The translations under genes were made by a program, and so were the position numbers. The notes below the pieces were generated by a model. The model made no database searches and had not been told where the DNA came from. It saw only the letters and a program-made list of their open reading frames with translations. Below are positions 1-5,670 of a DNA stretch of 5,670 nt, one piece after another (position 1 is the first letter of the stretch; each line of letters starts with the position of its first letter). Origin of the DNA: Flavobacterium sp. (GTDB lineage Bacteria > Bacteroidota > Bacteroidia > Flavobacteriales > Flavobacteriaceae); the NCBI GenBank assembly GCA_024642295.1, contig JAHEBK010000127.1, forward strand, positions 1 to 5,670, written 5' to 3'.

Positions 1-268
1 CTTTTTCTTTGGTAATAATATTAACCAGTAAATCAGGATTTTCACTTTTAGTCATTCCTTTTTTTGCCAATTCATTATCAATGGCTCTAAGGATTCTTTT
101 TTTATCAAATTCGGATATTTGTACTTTGTCAATACCTGTTTTATGAAAAGCATAAGTACTGTATTGGCTAAAATCAGCTTTAGAATCATAGTCGGCATTT
201 ACATGGACGCTACTACAAGAGCTCAAAATAAAAACCAACAATATAGGTAAAAGTTTTAGTGTTTTCAT
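1..268 (-). CDS. DUF4136-type lipoprotein, N-terminal part (runs off the left edge)
   Basis: The first 89 codons of a longer gene, starting at the ATG read from 268 down. Residues 1-18 form a lipoprotein signal: lysines at 2 and 5, a hydrophobic core, and the lipobox LSSC with the lipidated cysteine at 18. Next comes the opening of a DUF4136 domain: a DYDSKADFSQYSTYAF stretch at about 26-41, matching the usual 'V..DYD...DF..Y.TYAF' start. A later part (about 52-84) continues with FDKKRILRAIDNELAKKG and NPDLLVNI, also as in that family. Members are usually about 170-200 residues, so roughly half is missing. The protein should be anchored in the cell envelope; its biochemical role is unknown. 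It lies 112 bases downstream of the DUF5522 gene on the same strand, so co-transcription is possible but unproven. I see no exact TAnnTTTG promoter element in that gap. Family assignment is from recalled motif pattern; the lipobox is directly visible. Confidence 0.85.
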   Translation of the reverse strand, partial: MKTLKLLPILLVFILSSCSSVHVNADYDSKADFSQYSTYAFHKTGIDKVQISEFDKKRILRAIDNELAKKGMTKSENPDLLVNIITKEK

Positions 269-380
269 AATGGAGTATTTTTAGTATTAAATTGATATAT
301 AGTTGATTATATGTTTTTTTATTTCAAAAATCATACCAAAATCAATTGCTTTTTTTTGGGTAATAAAAATAGTTAAATCC

Positions 381-566
<186 letters not shown>

Positions 567-593
567 TTAACCTTATAAAGGCAATCATTACTA

Positions 594-601
594 CAAATTT
601 A
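594..601 (-). promoter_or_regulatory. Candidate -7 promoter element for the DUF5522 gene
   Basis: Read on the minus strand this is TAAATTTG, an exact match to the Bacteroidota -7 element TAnnTTTG. It lies 36 bases upstream of the ATG at 557. I do not see a TTG/TTTG -33 element at the usual distance (about 17-23 bases further upstream), so only half of the promoter is supported. The eight-base pattern has six fixed positions and can occur by chance in AT-rich DNA. Confidence 0.4.
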
Positions 602-616
602 TAACTTTAATTAGGA

Positions 617-955
617 ATGTTTTTTATAGTTACCAAATATTTAACGCCCAGAGGATTTCGAGGATTGACTCTTTATCCCTTTGTGTTTATGAAATTTAAA
701 ACGGATAAAGAAAATCTTGTTTTTGTTAATCATGAAAAAATCCATCTCCGCCAACAAATCGAGTTGCTCATTTTTCCTTTTTATCTTTGGTATGTGATTG
801 AATATTTTATTCGATTGATTCAGTGTAAAAATCGTCATGTAGCTTATCGCAATATCAGTTTTGAACGGGAAGCATATAGTAATGAGTCAAATTTAGATTA
901 TCTTAAATTCAGAAAACTATATAATTTTACTAAGTATTTGCAAAAGAAAGAGTGA
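617..955 (+). CDS. Conserved hypothetical protein with HExxH motif, 112 aa
   Basis: I do not recognise a named family. The start is the first ATG after an in-frame TAA at 608-610. The protein has three visible parts. Residues 7-25 carry KYLTPRGFRGLTLYPFVFM, which looks like a conserved opening. Residues 38-47 read NHEKIHLRQQ, containing HExxH (H39, E40, H43), the zinc-binding and catalytic motif of many metallopeptidases. Residues 48-68 are strongly hydrophobic (ELLIFPFYLWYVIEYF in the centre) and could form one membrane helix. Then AYRNISFEREAY (76-87) offers E83 or E85 as a third ligand, roughly as in gluzincin-type enzymes such as M48 and M56, where the second glutamate follows a hydrophobic stretch. 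The tail is basic and non-hydrophobic. At 112 residues it is very short for a peptidase, so it may be a minimal enzyme, a degenerate relative or a non-catalytic protein. It appears to be a stand-alone gene, divergent from the DUF5522 gene and 125 bases before the next operon. Confidence 0.75.
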   Translation: MFFIVTKYLTPRGFRGLTLYPFVFMKFKTDKENLVFVNHEKIHLRQQIELLIFPFYLWYVIEYFIRLIQCKNRHVAYRNISFEREAYSNESNLDYLKFRKLYNFTKYLQKKE

Positions 956-1056
956 TTTTTGAAATAAGACTCCTAACACTTATATGTTCTTATATTTCTT
1001 AAATGGTTTAAAAAATTTTGATTTTAAAAAAGCTTAGATGACTCCTATGTTTAAAT

Positions 1057-1064
1057 TATCTTTG
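1057..1064 (+). promoter_or_regulatory. Candidate -7 promoter element of the three-gene operon
   Basis: The sequence TATCTTTG is an exact match to the Bacteroidota -7 element TAnnTTTG. It sits 16 bases before the TTG start at 1081, which would put transcription start near 1070 and leave a leader of only about 10 bases. No TTG/TTTG is found at the usual -33 position (about 1030-1040); the nearest, at 1017-1020, is 36 bases away. It is the best operon promoter candidate in this 125-base spacer, but its strength cannot be judged. Confidence 0.45.
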
Positions 1065-1080
1065 TGTAAAATTAAAAATT

Positions 1081-1977
1081 TTGAACCAACTCATTCCAAT
1101 TGAATTTCCAAATAACATTTCCGTTTATATCAAACGTGAAGATTTAATTCATCCATTTGTTTCGGGGAATAAATTCAGGAAACTCAAATATAATTTGCTG
1201 CAAGCCAAAGAAGAAAATGAGAGTTCCATGTTGACTTTTGGGGGTGCTTTTTCAAATCATATTGCTGCGGTTGCTTTTGCAGGAAGAGAACAACATTTTA
1301 AAACTATCGGCGTTATTCGTGGTGAAGAGTTGGTTGATAAAGTTAAAGATAATCCAACATTGAAGTTTGCTCAAGAATGCGGGATGCAATTTGAATTTGT
1401 TAGCCGTGAAATGTATCGTCATAAACAAGAAGAAACTTTTTTGTCACATTTAAAGGAAAAGTATGGTTCTTTTTATCTTATTCCCGAAGGCGGAACGAAT
1501 GCTTTAGCAATTCAAGGATGTGAAGAAATATTGACAGACAAAGATGCTGAATTTGATTTTGTTTGTTGTGCAGTTGGTACGGGAGGAACTATTGCGGGGA
1601 TCATAAATAGTATATTGCCTCATCAAAAAGTTTTGGGATTTCCAGCTTTAAAAGGGGATTTTTTAAAAGATGAAATTTGTACTTTTGTAAATAATAAAAA
1701 CTGGGAGCTGATTCAGGAGTATCATCTTGGTGGATATGGCAAAGTAAATCAAGAATTGGTTGCTTTTATCAATCACTTTTATAAGGAGACTAAAATTCCT
1801 TTAGACCCCATTTATACTGGGAAAATGGTTTTTGGTATATTGGATTTAATCCAAAAAAACTATTTTTCAGCTAACTCAAAAATTCTATTAATTCATACTG
1901 GAGGTTTGCAGGGGATTGAGGGTATGAATGAGAAACTAAAAAATAAAAAATTAGCAACAATAAAAATTCATGATTAA
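1081..1977 (+). CDS. PLP-dependent D-cysteine desulfhydrase / ACC deaminase family enzyme, 298 aa
   Basis: A fold-type II PLP enzyme of the family that includes D-cysteine desulfhydrase (D-cysteine to pyruvate, sulfide and ammonia) and 1-aminocyclopropane-1-carboxylate (ACC) deaminase. Visible motifs in order: YIKREDLIHPFVSGNKFRKL (16-35) with the PLP-binding lysine K31; GGAFSNH (54-60), whose SNH contacts the substrate/cofactor; PEGGTN (135-140); the phosphate-binding loop GTGGTIAG (166-173); DPIYTGK (242-248); and IHTGG (271-275) near the end. Length is slightly under the usual 325-340. ACC deaminases carry Glu after the active-site Tyr (YEGK) and Leu in HLGG; here both positions are Thr (T246, T273), which argues against true ACC deaminase. 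The physiological substrate stays open. Start: TTG at 1081. An in-frame TGA at 1039-1041 excludes an upstream ATG, and the next motifs follow too soon for a later start. It is cytoplasmic and first in an operon, overlapping the next gene by 8 bases. Confidence 0.88.
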   Translation: MNQLIPIEFPNNISVYIKREDLIHPFVSGNKFRKLKYNLLQAKEENESSMLTFGGAFSNHIAAVAFAGREQHFKTIGVIRGEELVDKVKDNPTLKFAQECGMQFEFVSREMYRHKQEETFLSHLKEKYGSFYLIPEGGTNALAIQGCEEILTDKDAEFDFVCCAVGTGGTIAGIINSILPHQKVLGFPALKGDFLKDEICTFVNNKNWELIQEYHLGGYGKVNQELVAFINHFYKETKIPLDPIYTGKMVFGILDLIQKNYFSANSKILLIHTGGLQGIEGMNEKLKNKKLATIKIHD

Positions 1978-2752
1978 AAAAATCACATCCATACTACTAT
2001 TGACTTTGTTAATTGGTTGTCATTCGTCAAAATCACCTATTGCAACTACAAAAAATAAAAGAAATACTCCATCATGGGTAAATCGCTCTACCTCAAATAC
2101 GGGGAGTACTAATGATGTTGTTAATTCTTATGTGTTTCAATATAAAGATGTTGCTATGAGCAATATGAAAAAGTATGGGATTCCAGCGAGTATAATATTG
2201 GCACAAGGGATTTTAGAATCAGGAGCGGGGAGGAGTGAATTGTCCAAAACTGCTAATAATCATTTTGGAATCAAATGCCACAATGATTGGTTAGGCGAAA
2301 GTGTGCGTCATGATGATGATTCAAGCCAAGAGTGTTTTAGAAAATATAAAAATTCTTCAGAATCCTATGACGATCATGCTGGTTTTTTGATAGGAAAAAG
2401 CCGTTACGCCAGTTTGTTTGATTTGCGAAAAGATGATTATAAAGGATGGGCTAAAGGACTTAGAAAGGCTGGCTATGCAACTGACCCACGTTATCCGGAA
2501 AAATTAATTTCGTATATAGAACGCTACGATTTAGCACAATATGATGCGCAAGTTTTAGGTAAAAAATATTCATCTTCGAATGTATCAAACAATCCAGTAA
2601 CAGCGGTTTCTGGTCGATACCATGAAGTTCAAAAAGGAGATACACTTTATTCCATATCCAAAAAATACAATATTTTGATAGAAGATATTAAACAAAAAAA
2701 CAATCTTTTGGACAATACACTTTCCATTGGACAACGAATAATTATCAATTAA
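1970..2752 (+). CDS. Lipoprotein N-acetylglucosaminidase (GH73) with C-terminal LysM domain, 260 aa
   Basis: A peptidoglycan hydrolase expected to cut N-acetylglucosamine-N-acetylmuramic acid glycan strands in the periplasm. Residues 1-17 are a lipoprotein signal ending in the lipobox LIGC (Cys17), so the enzyme is lipid-anchored. A Ser/Thr/Asn-rich linker covers about 18-50. The GH73-type glucosaminidase domain spans about 55-190. It includes [12 protein letters not shown] (78-89), in which E83 is the likely catalytic acid, then NNHFGIKC (96-103), and the terminal [17 protein letters not shown] segment. C103 and C122 could form a disulfide in the oxidising periplasm. The last 44 residues (217-260) form a single LysM peptidoglycan-binding module with [14 protein letters not shown] and a closing SIGQRIIIN. 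The ATG lies inside the upstream gene (8-base overlap), so translation is probably coupled. The product may be for cell-wall remodelling or daughter-cell separation; the exact role cannot be read from the sequence. Confidence 0.92.
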   Translation: MIKKITSILLLTLLIGCHSSKSPIATTKNKRNTPSWVNRSTSNTGSTNDVVNSYVFQYKDVAMSNMKKYGIPASIILAQGILESGAGRSELSKTANNHFGIKCHNDWLGESVRHDDDSSQECFRKYKNSSESYDDHAGFLIGKSRYASLFDLRKDDYKGWAKGLRKAGYATDPRYPEKLISYIERYDLAQYDAQVLGKKYSSSNVSNNPVTAVSGRYHEVQKGDTLYSISKKYNILIEDIKQKNNLLDNTLSIGQRIIIN

Positions 2753-2772
2753 AATTAGATACACAATACATA

Positions 2773-4059
2773 ATGTTATATCAAAGAAGTAGTCAGCTTT
2801 TTGCTGAAGCAGAACAAGTAATTCCAGGAGGAGTAAATTCGCCTGTACGTGCTTTTAAAGCTGTAGGGGGAACTCCAATTTTTGTAAAAAGTGCCAAAGG
2901 GGCATATTTATATGATGAAGACGGAAATAAATTGATAGATTATATCAATTCGTGGGGACCAATGATTTTGGGTCATGCTTTTGAACCAGTAGTACAAGCC
3001 GTAATTGAAAAGGCAAAATTAGGAACCTCTTTTGGGATGCCTACAGAATTAGAAACTCAAATTGCAGCTTTAGCAGTTTCCATGGTTCCTAATATTGATA
3101 AAATTCGTTTTGTAAATTCGGGAACCGAAGCTTGTATGAGTGCAATACGATTGGCACGTGGGTTTACCAAAAGAGATAAAATTATCAAGTTTGCAGGTTG
3201 TTACCATGGTCACTCGGATTCATTTTTGATTCAAGCGGGAAGTGGAGCAGTTACTTTTGGTTCACCTAATAGCCCTGGGGTAACGGAAGGGACTGCAAAA
3301 GATACTTTACTAGCGACCTACAATGATTTAGAAAATGTAAAAGCAGTAATAGAAGCGAACAAAAACGAAATTGCAGCTATCATCATAGAACCTGTTGCAG
3401 GAAACATGGGATGTATTCCTCCTGTAAAAGGCTTTTTAGAAGGATTGAGAAGTCTTTGTACTGAAAACGGAATTTTATTGATTTTTGATGAGGTCATGAC
3501 GGGTTTTAGACTGGCAAGAGGTGGTGCTCAAGAATTATTAAATATCAATGCTGATATTGTTTGTTTCGGTAAAGTGATTGGTGGCGGATTGCCAGTAGGT
3601 GCTTTCGCTGCTCGAAATGAGATTATGAATTATTTAGCGCCATTAGGGCCCGTGTATCAAGCGGGCACTTTATCTGGAAATCCATTAGCAATGGCGGCTG
3701 GATTAGCGATGTTGCAAACTTTAAATGAAGACCAAGCCATCTTTCAAAGGTTAGCTGATAAAACGGCTTATTTGGCGACTGGGATTGAGAAGGTTTTGCA
3801 AGCTAATAAGATTGCTTTTACCATCAATACCGTTGGCTCAATGATATCGGTACATTTTGATGAAAGTCCAGTTGTGAATTTTAAAACAGCTTCAAATGGA
3901 GATAATGCTACTTTTAAAAAATTCTTCCATGGCTTGCTACAAGAAGGAATTTATATTGCACCTTCAGCTTATGAAACTTGGTTTATTACTGATGCGTTGA
4001 CCTATGAAGATTTAGACTTAACGATTCAAGCGATTGATAAAGTATCTAAAACTTTTTAA
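2773..4059 (+). CDS. hemL: Glutamate-1-semialdehyde 2,1-aminomutase, 428 aa
   Basis: HemL converts glutamate-1-semialdehyde to 5-aminolevulinate, the second step of the C5 route to heme and other tetrapyrroles. It is a cytoplasmic, PLP/PMP-dependent class III aminotransferase-fold enzyme that normally works as a dimer with substrate supplied by glutamyl-tRNA reductase (HemA). Diagnostic features: [11 protein letters not shown] (18-28) at the N-terminus, NSGTEA (115-120), GCYHGHSD (142-149), FDEVMTGFR (238-246) with D239 pairing to the cofactor ring nitrogen, the Schiff-base lysine K267 in [15 protein letters not shown] (264-278), and GTLSGNP (298-304). Length matches the family (about 425-430), and the start gives the normal N-terminus. 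There is no Shine-Dalgarno site before the ATG, only an A-rich leader, as is usual in Bacteroidota. It is last in the operon, 20 bases after the glucosaminidase gene, and is closed by a hairpin terminator. Nothing is missing or unusual in the protein. Confidence 0.98.
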   Translation: MLYQRSSQLFAEAEQVIPGGVNSPVRAFKAVGGTPIFVKSAKGAYLYDEDGNKLIDYINSWGPMILGHAFEPVVQAVIEKAKLGTSFGMPTELETQIAALAVSMVPNIDKIRFVNSGTEACMSAIRLARGFTKRDKIIKFAGCYHGHSDSFLIQAGSGAVTFGSPNSPGVTEGTAKDTLLATYNDLENVKAVIEANKNEIAAIIIEPVAGNMGCIPPVKGFLEGLRSLCTENGILLIFDEVMTGFRLARGGAQELLNINADIVCFGKVIGGGLPVGAFAARNEIMNYLAPLGPVYQAGTLSGNPLAMAAGLAMLQTLNEDQAIFQRLADKTAYLATGIEKVLQANKIAFTINTVGSMISVHFDESPVVNFKTASNGDNATFKKFFHGLLQEGIYIAPSAYETWFITDALTYEDLDLTIQAIDKVSKTF

Positions 4060-4077
4060 TCAACTACTTTAAAAAAT

Positions 4078-4107
4078 AAAAACTTCCAGGAACTCTGGAA
4101 GTTTTTT
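4078..4107. terminator. Bidirectional intrinsic terminator between hemL and the convergent gene
   Basis: A perfect 9-bp stem, AACTTCCAG (4081-4089) with CTGGAAGTT (4095-4103), closes a 5-base loop. It is extended by AAA (4078-4080) pairing with TTT (4104-4106). A T run follows on the plus strand, and an A-rich run precedes it (4070-4080), which is a T run when read on the minus strand. The hairpin therefore can end both the hemL operon (stop at 4059) and the minus-strand gene (stop at 4128). Confidence 0.88.
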
Positions 4108-4127
4108 GCATTTTATGAGAATTGAGA

Positions 4128-4502
4128 CTATTCTTCAGATTCAGCAGCTTTTTTCTTTTTACCTTCTCCACCTTGTCCTTTTCTTTGCGCCATATTAGCT
4201 TTCCATTTTTCGAATTGTTCAGGAGATAAAACTTCTTTCATCTTTTTCATGTTTTCTTTCATCTTTCCTCTATTCTCTTCTTTGCTATCCGGGTTTTCTT
4301 TGATCGCTTTTTTAATAGCTACTTGTTCATCAAGAACTTCAGTCATTTTTTTTTGTTGATCAGCGTTTAAAGATAATTCTTCAGTCATTTTTTTAACTTT
4401 CATTTCAGTGCTAACTTCATGACCACCTTTTTTCTTTTTCCCTTCTTGTGCAAATCCTGTTAGACCAATAGCTAATAAAGCTACTACAATTAATTTTTTC
4501 AT
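4128..4502 (-). CDS. Exported lysine-rich Spy/CpxP-like protein, 124 aa
   Basis: Residues 1-18 form a classical signal peptide (MKK, hydrophobic core, GFA) with likely cleavage after A18, leaving a mature protein starting QEGKKKK. The mature part is very hydrophilic and rich in Lys, Glu and Met, with predicted long helices. It carries two copies of an L-x-x-x-Q type motif, LNADQ (45-49) and LSPEQ (92-96, in LSPEQFEKWKAN). These are the spacing and sequence style of the LTxxQ motifs of Spy/CpxP periplasmic proteins, which act as chaperones or stress sensors in enterobacteria. Basic KKKK clusters near each end (22-25 and 115-118) and an acidic tail (ESEE) flank the core. A role in envelope protein folding or stress is inference only; similarity is by motif, not by full alignment. 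It is a single gene, convergent with hemL, and I find no exact TAnnTTTG promoter upstream. Confidence 0.8.
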   Translation of the reverse strand: MKKLIVVALLAIGLTGFAQEGKKKKGGHEVSTEMKVKKMTEELSLNADQQKKMTEVLDEQVAIKKAIKENPDSKEENRGKMKENMKKMKEVLSPEQFEKWKANMAQRKGQGGEGKKKKAAESEE

Positions 4503-4873
4503 TTTAAATAGTGTTTTTAATGTTAATATAAATAAGACGATAGATATATAGAAAGGTTTAATCTTTTAGAATTTAATTTAAAAAATTAATTGTTTTTAAA
4601 TGTTTAGGGCGCTATTAATATAAAACAATTGCTTCATATTAAAACATACATAGGTACTTCTTAAAATGTAATTATGATTCAAATATGAAATACTTTAACT
4701 ACCATTCTAGTTTTAAAATCATTAAAATCAAAATCAAAATTTGATTGGTATTTATCCAATTTAATAGCTTTCATAAGATTGAATTTTTTAGTTAAAATTG
4801 ACTAATAAAATGGATAGGCAAACCCTTTGAAAAGCAAATAGGGGCTCTGACTGAAATTATACAGGGTTCTGTT

Positions 4874-4927
4874 AAAAAAAACACACCATTTCAAAGAATA
4901 AGTTCAATGAAATGGTTGGCTTTTTTT
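4874..4927. terminator. Terminator-like hairpin with no obvious gene to serve
   Basis: CCATTTCA (4886-4893) pairs perfectly with TGAAATGG (4908-4915) around a 14-base loop. Outside the stem an eight-A run (4874-4881) faces a seven-T run (4921-4927), with an imperfect CACA / TTGGC join between. It could act on either strand. On the minus strand it would be a backup terminator 45 bases beyond the groL terminator. On the plus strand it would end a transcript from the 4503-4870 region, where no gene is annotated. The interruption between stem and T run makes it weaker than the other two hairpins. Confidence 0.45.
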
Positions 4928-4971
4928 ATGCTTAAATTTTATTTAGAGTAAGTTTAGTGTAAAGTTTAAGT

Positions 4972-5004
4972 AAAAAAAATCCGCTCAAATTATTGAACGG
5001 ATTT
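4972..5004 (-). terminator. Intrinsic terminator of groL
   Basis: AAATCCG (4977-4983) pairs with CGGATTT (4998-5004). After a single C/A mismatch, TCAA (4985-4988) pairs with TTGA (4993-4996) around a four-base loop. The eight-A run at 4972-4979 becomes a T run when read on the minus strand. The hairpin begins 23 bases after the groL stop codon, as expected for its terminator. Confidence 0.85.
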
Positions 5005-5027
5005 AGATATTGATTAAAGGAATGTTA

Positions 5028-5670
5028 TTACATCATTCCTGGCATGCCACCACCATGAGCGTGAGCAGCTGGGCTATCTTCTTTAATGTCAATTAATGCA
5101 CATTCTGTAGTTAGAATCATTCCAGAAACTGAAGCTGCATTTTCAAGTGCAACACGAGTTACTTTTTTAGGATCAATGATTCCTGCTTTCAACATATCCA
5201 CATACTCATTTGTTTTAGCATTGTATCCAAAATCTCCTGAGCCTTCAGCTACTTTTGCAACTACTACAGAGCCTTCAAGACCTGAGTTTTCAACAATAGT
5301 TCTTAATGGAGATTCAATAGCGCGAGATACGATTTGGATTCCAGTAGCTTCATCAGCATTTTCAGCTTTAAGATCTGCTAAGGCAGCTTTTGCTCTTAAT
5401 AAAGCAACACCTCCACCTGCAACAATACCTTCTTCTACGGCTGCGCGTGTAGCGTGTAATGCATCGTCAACACGGTCCTTTTTCTCTTTCATTTCTACTT
5501 CAGAAGCAGCACCAACATAAAGTACAGCAACACCACCAGCTAATTTAGCCAAACGTTCTTGTAATTTTTCTTTGTCATAATCAGAAGTGGTTACTTCCAT
5601 TTGACCTTTGATTTGGTTTACACGATTTTTAATCATTTCGGCTTCACCAGCACCGCTTACAATTGTGGTG
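5028..5670 (-). CDS. groL: GroEL (chaperonin 60), C-terminal 213 residues (gene continues past right edge)
   Basis: The C-terminal part of the 60-kDa chaperonin subunit, which forms the double-ring ATP-driven protein-folding chamber with GroES in the cytoplasm. The visible part begins with [11 protein letters not shown] and covers roughly E. coli residues 330 to the end: the apical/intermediate boundary, the intermediate domain and the C-terminal half of the equatorial domain. Family hallmarks are [59 protein letters not shown] and [10 protein letters not shown]. The second Asp of RVDDALHAT corresponds to the ATPase Asp398 of E. coli, and the Asp of IIDPKK to the nucleotide-binding Asp495. 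The reading frame is open to the window edge, so the ATG at 5636 is internal, not a start. The tail ends [11 protein letters not shown], a shorter Gly/Met tail than in E. coli, with two histidines. groES would be expected just upstream, outside this window. Confidence 0.98.
   Translation of the reverse strand, partial: TTIVSGAGEAEMIKNRVNQIKGQMEVTTSDYDKEKLQERLAKLAGGVAVLYVGAASEVEMKEKKDRVDDALHATRAAVEEGIVAGGGVALLRAKAALADLKAENADEATGIQIVSRAIESPLRTIVENSGLEGSVVVAKVAEGSGDFGYNAKTNEYVDMLKAGIIDPKKVTRVALENAASVSGMILTTECALIDIKEDSPAAHAHGGGMPGMM

Larger units (their letters stand above)
4503..5027. other. 525-base intergenic region without a recognised gene
   Basis: It is very AT-rich, and no ORF is long enough or conserved-looking enough to call. 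It holds the groL terminator (4972-5004), a second terminator-like hairpin (4874-4927), a 15-base palindrome AATCAAAATTTGATT at 4732-4746 within a run of AAAATCA repeats (4715-4740), and a 7-bp AT-only inverted repeat (4615-4621 with 4636-4642). The left end must contain the promoter and leader of the gene starting at 4502, but no standard element stands out. GC content rises locally at about 4811-4870. Confidence 0.6.

Noticed and set aside
641..838. 65-codon minus-strand open frame opposite the HExxH gene
   Set aside because: It lies wholly antisense to a gene with a better supported protein, shows no family motif, and is probably a shadow frame.
956..1056. Possible terminator after the HExxH gene
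   Set aside because: Only a 4-bp AACA/TGTT pairing near 974-987 and no T run; not enough to call.
2460..2645. 61-codon minus-strand open frame inside the glucosaminidase gene
   Set aside because: It is antisense to the GH73/LysM coding sequence with clear domains; no motif and no promoter seen.
4615..4642. 7-bp inverted repeat TTAATAT / ATATTAA
   Set aside because: It consists only of A and T in AT-rich spacer, with a 14-base loop and no T run; most likely chance.
4715..4740. AAAATCA repeats considered as a CRISPR or tandem-repeat array
   Set aside because: There are only about three short imperfect copies with no spacers; low-complexity AT sequence explains them.
5086..5520. 144-codon plus-strand open frame opposite groL
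   Set aside because: Long antisense frames are common opposite strongly codon-biased genes such as groL. The translation is Ala/Ser/Thr-rich without recognisable domains.
5634..5636. ATG at 5636-5634 as the start of the GroEL-like gene
   Set aside because: The frame stays open to the window edge with GroEL sequence ([11 protein letters not shown]) before this Met, so it is internal.

Overview
The window looks like chromosomal DNA of a low-GC member of the Bacteroidota, most likely Flavobacteriia and probably Flavobacterium or a close relative. The evidence is AT-rich spacers, absence of Shine-Dalgarno sites before most genes, matches to the Bacteroidota -7 promoter element (TAnnTTTG), and gene families typical of that group (DUF4136 lipoprotein, DUF5522 cysteine-rich protein, GH73-LysM lipoprotein). 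This assignment is inference from composition and protein style, not from a marker gene comparison.

Left part (1-955): two minus-strand genes, a DUF4136-type lipoprotein cut by the left edge and a 58-residue CCxxxCxHC protein (DUF5522). The second is divergent from a plus-strand gene for a 112-residue protein with an HExxH motif next to a hydrophobic segment. None of the three has a function that can be firmly named.

Middle (1057-4107): a compact plus-strand operon of three genes. It encodes a PLP enzyme of the D-cysteine desulfhydrase / ACC deaminase family (TTG start), a lipoprotein N-acetylglucosaminidase with a C-terminal LysM domain (overlapping the first gene by 8 bases), and HemL, glutamate-1-semialdehyde aminomutase (20 bases further on). 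The operon ends in a strong hairpin that also serves the convergent gene on the other side. Two of the products use PLP and the third acts on the cell wall. Tight spacing argues for co-transcription, but I see no shared pathway.

Right part (4128-5670): a minus-strand gene for a small exported, lysine-rich Spy/CpxP-like protein; a 525-base gene-free spacer; and the C-terminal 213 residues of GroEL, reading in from the right edge, with its own terminator. The spacer holds a second terminator-like hairpin that no annotated gene requires.

The window reads mostly as ordinary housekeeping and conserved-hypothetical chromosome. I found no mobile element, CRISPR array, tRNA, rRNA or convincing new multi-gene system. 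The best leads are the small HExxH protein, its divergent CCxxxCxHC neighbour, and the unexplained hairpin region at 4800-4930.
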